Shown here piece after piece: positions 57,362-64,000 of a stretch of 64,000 nt of DNA. Numbering within the stretch: the first letter of the stretch is position 1; each line of letters begins with the position of its first letter. Below the pieces are notes generated by a model. That model was not told where the DNA came from. It saw only the letters and a program-made list of their open reading frames with translations, and did not search any database. The DNA lies in contig NZ_CP109430.1 of the NCBI RefSeq assembly GCF_036250735.1, positions 8,680,001-8,744,000 on the forward strand, in the 5' to 3' direction. The position numbers and the translations under genes were made by a program. This stretch comes from Streptosporangium sp. NBC_01495. Lineage in GTDB: Bacteria > Actinomycetota > Actinomycetes > Streptosporangiales > Streptosporangiaceae.

Positions 57362-59650
57362 TCAACGTCGCTTCGGCGGTCTGCGGTAGGTGGCGACCTT
57401 GTCGCCCGGCCCGGGGTACGCCATGATCAGCAGCCGCTGGGTGCCGTACTCCTCACCCTTCCAGGGGAACCAGGCGAAGTGCACGCGGATGCGGTAATGC
57501 CCCTCGCGGCCGTCGAGCGACAGGTCCGGCAGTTCGGTGCCGCTCAGGCCGTCCATGAAAATCATCTCGCCGCTCTGGTTGGCGTAGCCGACCTCGACGA
57601 CGTCGTCCCAGCCCTTGGTCTCCACCGGTGGACGGCGCGTATAGGTCTCCAGCGTGACGCAGACGTGGTAGTCGGAACTCGTGCTCACCCTCACGTAGCC
57701 GGGCCCGGCGCTGACCGGGCCGGAGCTCGTGCCCTTGTGCTCGCCCTCGCCGGTGAACTCGTCGTACAGCTCCAGTCCCGCCTCGGGCCACTCCGGCTCC
57801 TTGAGGCGGATCGCCCTGGCGGGCGTGATGAGAGGGCGATGACGCGGGGTGGCGTCACATTTGCGCCGCTCCTCGGCCATGGACTCCTCAAACTCGCGGT
57901 TGTCGGCGGCCACCACCGCCGCGACCTCCGCCTTCGCGGCCGGGCAGATCTCGGCGAGCACCCCGCTCAAATCGCGGACGTCCACCCCGTCCACCTCCCG
58001 CAGGCGGGCCAGCTCGCGCGGATCGTCGCGGGTGTAGGCGGCGCACAGCTGACGGCCGCGGTCGAGCAGCGCCTGGTCGGGCGCGGTGGCGGCGAACGCG
58101 AGCGTCTGCTGCCCGCGTACGGAGCAGATGAAGGCGCGCGGGCCGGTCGGTGGCGTGGGTTCCACGGGCTCGCCGTCCGTCTCCCAAGGCTCGGGAGGTG
58201 AGCAGTCCTCGGCCGTGGTGAACGGACCGCGCGCGTGGTCGGCCGCCGGCAGGAAGCACAGGGCCACGGAGGCGGTCAGCGTCGCCGCGAGCACGTAGTG
58301 GCGCGGGCGGGCGGCGGGCGGGGTGCGGTACAGGAGGAACAGGACGAGGGCGGAGGTGACGAGCGCGGCGCTGTACCACAGCGGGGTGAGCCCGAAGAGG
58401 ATCTCGCCCTTCTCGTCCGGGGCGAACAGCCCGGCCGGGTACAGGGCCAGCCGCTGCTCGGCCATCTCGGGGATGGATCGCCAGTCCGTCTCGGACGTCG
58501 CAGTGAGGGCGGTGATCACGCCCGCCGCCGCGGCGAGGGTCAGGGCCAGCATCGTGACACGCAGCAGCCGCCTGCTTCTACGGATGACCGCGACCAGGAT
58601 CAGTACGGCCGGGGCGCCGACCCCGACGAGCAGGTCCAGGGCGACCCAGAGCACTGTCGCCGGGTAGCTCACGTGCCCGTGGAAGAGGTCGTCGACCGCG
58701 CCCCGGGGGCCGATCCACGCGGGCATGCCGTCCGCGAGGTTGACGGCCGCGGGGATCAGCGGGAGCACCACGGCCACGGCGGCGAGGGGCCACGCCCGCG
58801 CCCGCGCGGGCGCGAGCGAGACCGGAGGCGCCGGAGACGGTACGGATGCCGGGACGCCCAGCTCATGGGCGGAGCGGGCCTGCCACACCATCCCGAAGAC
58901 GCTCAGGATGCCCATGACCATGAGGAACACCATGTCGTAGTCGACGCCCCAACCGCCGAACGAGATGATCGAACCACCTCCCGACGACAGCAGTGACAGC
59001 GCCGCCGAGGCCCAGCCCATCCGCACGGTGCCCCGGCTCCAGCGCGCGTCCCTGGCCTGTCCGGCCAGGACCGGCACCAGCCACAGCAGGTAGACGGCGT
59101 TGCCGAGCTGGTACGGAGAGACGAACTGCAGGATGGAGTACTGGCCGAGGCCGTAGGCGACGGTGGAGGCCATGCTCATCGCGGCGTTCGCCAGCCCGGC
59201 CACGAGCCCGAGCAGTCGTAGCCATCGGGGCAGGGTCCCGGCGAGGACCACGAAGAACAGCACGACGACGGCGACCTGGACCAGCCCCAGGAGCAGGCCG
59301 AACCACCACTGGTAGGGGATCGGAAGCCGGTACAGCAGCGGGCAGGCGACGCTGAGGTACAGGGCTACCCGCAGCAGCCGGACCGGCCTCTCGTTGACCG
59401 CCGCCGCGCCGGCCGGTCGCCCGCGCAGCATCTGCCAGTAGGCCCACCCCTGCAGGACCCCGCCCGCGACCAGGAGGAGCTCCACCCACCAGGTGTAGGG
59501 CACGAAGTCCGAATCCCACCCCCCGGTGACGATCGTGCGCAGCAGGGTGGGGTCACCGGTGGCCAGCGCGCGGACGCCGGACACGATGACCACGGCCACA
59601 TAAACGGCGGCGAACAGCGTGGCGATTCTGCCGAAACGGTAACGGCGCAC
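57362..59650 (-). CDS. Multi-spanning membrane protein with C-terminal extracytoplasmic domain
   Basis: A 762-residue protein that I do not recognise. GTG 59650 has GAGGG 7 nt upstream (a TTG at 59689 is an alternative). About 12 hydrophobic helices cover residues 1-460 (for example LFAAVYVAVVIVSGV and LLLGLVQVAVVVLFFVVL), with a Pro-rich interruption near 280. After the last helix comes a 280-residue soluble part with cysteine pairs (EDCSPPEPW, AFICSVRG, QLCAAYTRD, EICPAAK, KCDATPRH) and a beta-rich C-terminus (GYVRVSTSSDYHVCVTLE, YRIRVHFAWFPWKGEE). It ends 96 bp from the convergent GT4 gene. Confidence 0.75.
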   Translation of the reverse strand: MRRYRFGRIATLFAAVYVAVVIVSGVRALATGDPTLLRTIVTGGWDSDFVPYTWWVELLLVAGGVLQGWAYWQMLRGRPAGAAAVNERPVRLLRVALYLSVACPLLYRLPIPYQWWFGLLLGLVQVAVVVLFFVVLAGTLPRWLRLLGLVAGLANAAMSMASTVAYGLGQYSILQFVSPYQLGNAVYLLWLVPVLAGQARDARWSRGTVRMGWASAALSLLSSGGGSIISFGGWGVDYDMVFLMVMGILSVFGMVWQARSAHELGVPASVPSPAPPVSLAPARARAWPLAAVAVVLPLIPAAVNLADGMPAWIGPRGAVDDLFHGHVSYPATVLWVALDLLVGVGAPAVLILVAVIRRSRRLLRVTMLALTLAAAAGVITALTATSETDWRSIPEMAEQRLALYPAGLFAPDEKGEILFGLTPLWYSAALVTSALVLFLLYRTPPAARPRHYVLAATLTASVALCFLPAADHARGPFTTAEDCSPPEPWETDGEPVEPTPPTGPRAFICSVRGQQTLAFAATAPDQALLDRGRQLCAAYTRDDPRELARLREVDGVDVRDLSGVLAEICPAAKAEVAAVVAADNREFEESMAEERRKCDATPRHRPLITPARAIRLKEPEWPEAGLELYDEFTGEGEHKGTSSGPVSAGPGYVRVSTSSDYHVCVTLETYTRRPPVETKGWDDVVEVGYANQSGEMIFMDGLSGTELPDLSLDGREGHYRIRVHFAWFPWKGEEYGTQRLLIMAYPGPGDKVATYRRPPKRR

Positions 59651-59770
59651 GGGCACACCCTCGGGCACTGGCGGGCAGGATCCGAACAAAGGCGCCCAAC
59701 CCTAGCGAGCCACCCTGAAACGATCAAGTGACCGAGGCCCGTTCCCTGCCGAGCGGCTCCGGGACCCCGC

Positions 59771-61402
59771 TCATCGACGGGGCGGCAGGGCTCCCGCCTC
59801 CCGCAGGAGCAGCGGAACGAACAGGACACCGACGAAGATCGGCGACACCATGAACCGGAAGTCCGGCGCGGTGTTGGTGAGGATCACCCCGATCTGCTGC
59901 CCCGCGACCACGGCCGCCCCCGCGAGCGCCGCCCGGCTCCCCGTCCGCCACCACACGAGCGCGGCCGTGGCGTAGGTGAGGTAACACCAGAAGGGCGCCC
60001 GCCAGAGCAGCCATTCGAGCTGCCTGACCGTGCTCGCGTCCAGCGCGAACAGCCCGGCGGCCAGCAGCCCGGCGAAGATCGGCCGCTGCCGCATCGCCGA
60101 GGCCGCCGGGGTGCCCTCCCAGCCGTCGGGGAGCCGGGGATCCCCCAGGGAGAAGCGGTAGAGCTCACCGCCGGGTTCGCCCGAGGTCGAACCGACCTGC
60201 CAGGCGAGCGCGGCGCGGCAGATCCGGGTGCTCAGGATCATGCCGGGCGCGCGGGCCAGCAGCCCCCGCCAGAGCTCCAGGACGTCGGAGATCCGCTGCT
60301 CGGCCCGCGCGTGGCCGAACCCGGGATCGAAGAAGACGCGCGCCATGGTCTGGCAGGTCGCCCCCCGCCGCCAGGCGTCGAGCGGGGCGATCCCCGCCAG
60401 GAGCGCCCGCTGCTCGCGGTCGAAGAGCCGGGGCCTCTCCCCGTACGCCACGGCGAGATCGCCGAACACCGTCTGGTAGGCGAACGAGCGGGACGGCGAC
60501 GCGATGCCCATCGCCGGGTAGCCGGCGCCCAGCAGGAGCAGGGGCGCCGCCACCGCTCCGGCCGCCAGCGCCGCGACCCATCGACGGGCCCCCGGGTGGC
60601 CGGACAGGAGGACGACCAGCAGTGCGGCGGCGATCGACGCCACGAGGAAGCCGTTGTTGCGGAAGAGCCCCAGCCCGAGCAGTTCGGCCCCGAGGGCGGC
60701 GAAGCGCGGGTCCCACCCCCACCCGCCACCTCGCGGATCCCAGCCCCACCCGCCACCCCCACGCCCGGCAGCACGCCCGGCCCCGCCACGCTTTCGGGAC
60801 GCGTCCCGCACAACGGACCCGGTCACGCCTTCCACTCGATCCCCGTCCCACGCGGCCGACCCGGCCACGCCACGCCCCCGGGAGCGGGCACCGGACCTCG
60901 CACCGGGCCGGGTCGCGAGCCGCACGGCGGTGCCCGCGGCCAGTACCGCGCACACGGTGAACGGCACGTCCTTCCACATCGACACCGTGAAGGCGCCAAG
61001 TGGTGGCGACAGCGCCGCGAGCCCCACCGCCACGAGCAGCGGGCGTCCGCGTACCCCCAGCCGCCGGATCGCGCCCGCGAGGTGGGTCAGCGCGGCGGCC
61101 ATCGCCGCCGTCTGCAGGAAGGTGACCGGGGACAGGTCACCGGTCACCCTCAGGGAGAGCCCGAGCAGGGCGTCGTAGGCGACCGACTGCCCGGCCACCC
61201 ACGGGCCCGTCGTGACGTGCGCGACGTAGGTGACGGAGTCGGGACTCATCAGTCCGGGATGGAAGGCGAGCCACCAGCCGAGCAGCGCGAGCTGGGCGGT
61301 CGCGTAGCAGGCGAGCGTGAACCGCCGGTCGCGGGCCGCCGCCCTACGGATCACCCTCCGCCCCTTCTCAACCGGTTTCGGGCTCACCGTACTGATCGTC
61401 AT
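59771..61402 (-). CDS. DUF6020-like membrane protein (glycosyltransferase-like)
   Basis: A 543-residue polytopic protein. ATG 61402. About ten membrane helices. The motif MWKDVPFTV after the second loop (about residue 140) and the loop FHPGLMSPDSVTYVAH near 45 are typical of DUF6020-type, GT-C-like membrane proteins that may act in surface glycan assembly. A glycine/arginine insertion at about 165-225 carries GGGWGWDPR twice and is not part of the helices. Lies between the 762-residue membrane protein and the polysaccharide deacetylase. Confidence 0.7.
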   Translation of the reverse strand: MTISTVSPKPVEKGRRVIRRAAARDRRFTLACYATAQLALLGWWLAFHPGLMSPDSVTYVAHVTTGPWVAGQSVAYDALLGLSLRVTGDLSPVTFLQTAAMAAALTHLAGAIRRLGVRGRPLLVAVGLAALSPPLGAFTVSMWKDVPFTVCAVLAAGTAVRLATRPGARSGARSRGRGVAGSAAWDGDRVEGVTGSVVRDASRKRGGAGRAAGRGGGGWGWDPRGGGWGWDPRFAALGAELLGLGLFRNNGFLVASIAAALLVVLLSGHPGARRWVAALAAGAVAAPLLLLGAGYPAMGIASPSRSFAYQTVFGDLAVAYGERPRLFDREQRALLAGIAPLDAWRRGATCQTMARVFFDPGFGHARAEQRISDVLELWRGLLARAPGMILSTRICRAALAWQVGSTSGEPGGELYRFSLGDPRLPDGWEGTPAASAMRQRPIFAGLLAAGLFALDASTVRQLEWLLWRAPFWCYLTYATAALVWWRTGSRAALAGAAVVAGQQIGVILTNTAPDFRFMVSPIFVGVLFVPLLLREAGALPPRR

Positions 61403-61647
61403 GGTTTTCCCAGCGTGCTCCGACAGGGGGCCGATGCCATCATCCGACATGCCCGGGGCGCTCCCGGCCCGTTATACACACCCATGACCTGGGAAAACGT
61501 CAAGTTTGCGCTGGGCGAGGCACCGCGGCCCGGTCACGGGAGAGCCTGCCTTTCACAGGACATCGTGACGCTTCAGCCCCAGGAGGCATCAGACACCTCG
61601 ATAGGATGCCCATTCGACCGACGTCGATTTGACCCGGAGCTCCCCTC

Positions 61648-62502
61648 ATGAAGTCTCCTGTCCGAATGCTGCTGGCCACATCCTGTGCGCTGGCCATGAT
61701 CACCATCCCGACCACCGCGTGGAGCGCGGACCAGCCCAAAACAACGGCCACGACGGCGGGCAAGGCCAAGCCCACCCCCAAGGCCACCCCCACCCCGAAG
61801 CCCGTACCCGTGGACTGCGCGAAGGTGAAGTGCATCGCGCTGACCTTCGACGACGGCCCCGGTAAGTACGCGGACAAGCTGCTCGACACCTTCAAGAAGT
61901 ACAAGTCCAAGGCGACGTTCTTCCTTGAGGGCCAGTACGTGAAGTCCCGCCCCGCGTTCGCCAAGCGGATGGTCACCGAAGGCCATGAGATCGGTAACCA
62001 CAGCTACAGCCACCCGCACCTGCGGGAGCTGTCGGAAGACAAGATCCGCGAGGAGCTGACCAAGACCCAGGACATCGTCAAGAAGTCCACCGGGAAGTAC
62101 CCGACGACGATTCGCCCGCCCTACGGCGAGTTCGACGAGCGGGTCGCGGCGATCGCCACCCAGATGGGCATGCCGATCGTCCTGTGGAACGGCGGTTCAC
62201 GGGACTGGGCGACCAAGAACGAGAAGGCCATCTACGACGAGGTGCTCAAGAACGCCAAGCGTGACGGGGTCATCCTCATGCACGACTGGGTGGAACAGAC
62301 CGTCACGGTGATGCCGAAGCTGCTGACCGCGCTGCAGAAGCAGGGCTACCACGTGGTGGCGGTCTCGTCGCTGCGTGGCGCCAAGGACACCAAGGCCGGG
62401 AACGTCTACCCCGTCGGCTCCGAGAAGGACGAGGACCTGTCCTCCGAGTCGCCCACCGGCGACCCGGACGACTTCGCCCAGTCGCCCCCCGACGGTCTCT
62501 GA
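61648..62502 (+). CDS. Secreted polysaccharide deacetylase (NodB domain)
   Basis: A 284-residue exported enzyme. Signal peptide SPVRMLLATSCALAMITIP with WSA cleavage near 27, then a Lys/Pro/Thr linker. NodB domain about 58-250: motif 1 TFDDGP with D68/D69, motif 2 HSYSHPH (H118, H122 as metal ligands), motif 3 RPPYGEFDERV, LWNGGSRDW, and motif 5 ILMHDW. Removes acetyl groups from peptidoglycan or another wall glycan. The acidic C-terminal tail (EKDEDLSSESPTGDPDD) is unusual. ATG 61648. A GACGGTCTCT duplication lies over the stop codon (62491-62511). Confidence 0.92.
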   Translation: MKSPVRMLLATSCALAMITIPTTAWSADQPKTTATTAGKAKPTPKATPTPKPVPVDCAKVKCIALTFDDGPGKYADKLLDTFKKYKSKATFFLEGQYVKSRPAFAKRMVTEGHEIGNHSYSHPHLRELSEDKIREELTKTQDIVKKSTGKYPTTIRPPYGEFDERVAAIATQMGMPIVLWNGGSRDWATKNEKAIYDEVLKNAKRDGVILMHDWVEQTVTVMPKLLTALQKQGYHVVAVSSLRGAKDTKAGNVYPVGSEKDEDLSSESPTGDPDDFAQSPPDGL

Positions 62503-62521
62503 CGGTCTCTGGACCGCCGCC

Positions 62522-63727
62522 TCACCGTGAGGAGGCGACCTCGCTGGAAGACGGCCTCCGGGCCAGCCGCCTGCCCAGCCGCTGCATGGGAAGCTCCACG
62601 TAGCGGTGGGTGAGCAGGCTCAGGCCGAGCACCACCAGCACGAACGCTGCCGACAGCGACAGCTGCACCACCTGCCCCGCGTCCCTTACGTCACCGACAA
62701 CGGCGTGCATGAGCCGCAGCAGCGGGTGGTGCAGCAGGTAGATCGAGTAACTGACCAGGCCCAGCCAGACGAGGAACCGGGGCAGCCGGCGCTCGCGCAA
62801 GGCCATCGCGCCCGCGAACGTCACCCCGGCCAGCGCCATGGTCGCGAACCACGGCCCCGGCCGCACCCACCACCAGCCCGCCTGCCCTGACCAGACCGGG
62901 GCCAGCGCCACGAGCACGGTCGCCGCCGCCACGGGCCAGAGCCCGCCCGTGCCCTGCTCCCAGCGGCGGATCGCGGTCCCGGCGAACATCACCGCGAGAA
63001 TCGCCGCCCCCAGCCACGGCACGAACCCCGAGAAGATCAGGAGCACCAGCGCCATCGTGCCGAGGACGTACGCGGCGGCCTTCTGGAACCGGCCGCTGAT
63101 CAGGCACGCCAGGCCCGCGAAGAACAGCACGCCGGACACGTACGCGGGCCAGGGCCCCTTCAGCGGCGGCCCCGTCAGCAGCAGCCCCGCCACGACCGCG
63201 ACGGCGCCGAAGCCCACCGCGAAGGTCCCGCTCGCGCGGTGCACACCCCCGACGAACAGCGCGGTGACGACGAGGTAGAAGACCATCTCGTAGGAGAGCG
63301 TCCACATGGTGTCGGCCAGGCCGCCCAGGTGCACCACGTCCAGCAGCATCGTGGCGTGCGCCGACACCGACGACAGGTCCCTGGGCACCTGCTCGCGGAC
63401 GGGCATCCAGATCGCCATGACCAGGACGGCCGCCGCGACCAGCAGGTAGATCGGGTAGAGCCGGAACACCCTGCTGATCCAGAACGCCCTGACGTCGCCG
63501 CGCCTCTCCAGCGAGGCCGGGATGATATAGCCGCTGACCAGGAAGAACACCAGGACGCCGTACATCCCGAGGTTGAACCAGTACGGTCTCAGCGCGGGCA
63601 TGAACCAGGGCAGCAGGTGCTCCAGCAACACGGCGACCGCGCCGATGCCGCGCAACGCGTCGAGCCACGCCAGGCGGGCGACGGGGGTCTTGGGGGAGTC
63701 TGCGCCGATGGGGGTGGTGGAGGACAC
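62522..63727 (-). CDS. Acyltransferase 3 family membrane protein
   Basis: A 401-residue polytopic O-acyltransferase. GTG 63727 chosen after GGGGCGG. The N-terminal catalytic block RLAWLDALRGIGAVAVLLEHLLPW carries the R-x10-H pattern of the family, followed by GVLVFFLVSGYIIP, RVFRLYPIY and about ten helices in total, with SIYLLHHPLLRL near the C-terminus. These enzymes acylate surface glycans or lipids. Convergent with the deacetylase, 19 bp apart; it may modify the polymer of the neighbouring locus (inference). Confidence 0.9.
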   Translation of the reverse strand: MSSTTPIGADSPKTPVARLAWLDALRGIGAVAVLLEHLLPWFMPALRPYWFNLGMYGVLVFFLVSGYIIPASLERRGDVRAFWISRVFRLYPIYLLVAAAVLVMAIWMPVREQVPRDLSSVSAHATMLLDVVHLGGLADTMWTLSYEMVFYLVVTALFVGGVHRASGTFAVGFGAVAVVAGLLLTGPPLKGPWPAYVSGVLFFAGLACLISGRFQKAAAYVLGTMALVLLIFSGFVPWLGAAILAVMFAGTAIRRWEQGTGGLWPVAAATVLVALAPVWSGQAGWWWVRPGPWFATMALAGVTFAGAMALRERRLPRFLVWLGLVSYSIYLLHHPLLRLMHAVVGDVRDAGQVVQLSLSAAFVLVVLGLSLLTHRYVELPMQRLGRRLARRPSSSEVASSR

Positions 63728-63805
63728 CCGCCCCAACTTACCTCCCGGCACCTCGCGAAACGCCGCCAACCGCCGGGGAGGTCCGCTCCCCGGCCTCCAG
63801 GGCGC

Positions 63806-64000
63806 CTACTCCCACTCGATGGTGCCCGGGGGCTTGCTGGTCACGTCGAGCACCACCCTGTTGACCTCGCGGACCTCGTTGGTGATGCGGGTGGAGATGC
63901 GGGCGAGCACGTCGTACGGGACGCGCGACCAGTCGGCGGTCATGGCGTCCTCGCTGGAGACCGGGCGCAGGACGACCGGGTGACCGTAGGTGCGGCCGTC
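63806..64000 (-). CDS. guaA: GMP synthase (glutamine-hydrolysing), C-terminal end
   Basis: The last 64 codons of a gene that continues past the right edge. The visible part GHPVVLRPVSSEDAMTADWSRVPYDVLARISTRI followed by EVREVNRVVLDVTSKPPGTIEWE is the dimerisation tail of GMP synthases, ending in the conserved TSKPPGTIEWE, which makes the C-terminus of the substrate site. GuaA converts XMP to GMP in purine synthesis. Stop codon at 63806-63808. Confidence 0.95.
   Translation of the reverse strand, partial: DGRTYGHPVVLRPVSSEDAMTADWSRVPYDVLARISTRITNEVREVNRVVLDVTSKPPGTIEWE

Overview
The window is high-GC actinobacterial chromosome. WhiB-family, DUF397/DUF5753-type XRE and CU044_5270-type genes, many GTG starts and IS701-like and ISL3-like transposase debris fit a filamentous actinomycete of the Streptosporangiaceae type (Streptosporangium/Nonomuraea-like). 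That placement is inferred from gene content, not from a search. No tRNA, rRNA or CRISPR array was recognised.

Left part (1-22 kb), mostly ordinary accessory and housekeeping genes. It opens with the start of a cobalamin-binding (methylmalonyl-CoA mutase C-domain type) protein. Two equal-length secreted LolA/LppX-like paralogues follow, then an ISL3 remnant, an SRPBCC gene, a chimeric NAD(P)-binding/NTF2-like gene, a divergent TetR regulator with two operator-like palindromes, and an NTF2-like protein. Next come a PcrA/UvrD helicase, a PIG-L deacetylase, a FetB-type permease, a CPBP protease, a WhiB-family protein next to an orphan TnpB, a zinc metallopeptidase lipoprotein, a glutamate-cysteine ligase-like enzyme, a PspC-type histidine kinase with its response regulator, divergent PspC proteins, an ABATE/CGNR regulator, a VOC protein, a PPOX-like protein and a CoxG-like protein.

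Middle part (22-39.7 kb), a mosaic of duplications and mobile debris. A 165-bp direct repeat brackets an OmpA-type lipoprotein and two IS701 fragments. It is followed by a cysteine-rich micro-ORF overlapping an aminoglycoside-phosphotransferase-like gene, a whiJ/abaA-like cluster (ATP-binding anti-sigma-like protein, small protein, XRE regulator, DUF397) and an ECF sigma factor with a CU044_5270 membrane protein. Two type VII-secretion-like modules follow (31.7-36.1 kb). One has a small WXG100/EspC-like protein plus a long effector next to twin YbaB/EbfC-like genes. The other pairs a WXG100-like protein with an effector carrying a C-terminal PI3/4-kinase-like fold. A 321-bp near-identical copy of the sigma gene lies between them. 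Two unrelated small secreted proteins flank an AraC regulator.

Right part (39.8-62.5 kb), a cell-surface polymer locus. There are three large fusions of a family 2 glycosyltransferase with a CDP-glycerol glycerophosphotransferase-like (TagF/TagB) domain, two of them translationally coupled to a family 4 glycosyltransferase. The locus also holds two tandem sulfotransferases, a CDP-alcohol phosphatidyltransferase, a UDP-galactopyranose-mutase-like flavoprotein, two multi-spanning membrane proteins, and a secreted polysaccharide deacetylase. Together they suggest synthesis of a (possibly sulfated) teichoic-acid-like wall polymer. An acyltransferase-3 gene and the 3' end of guaA close the window.

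Two themes recur. Short perfect-period tandem repeats lie just after, or span, stop codons or sit as in-frame insertions in enzymes. Several junctions carry truncated gene copies. The most unusual gene content is the T7SS-like module with the kinase-fold effector and the sulfotransferase-bearing wall-polymer locus.
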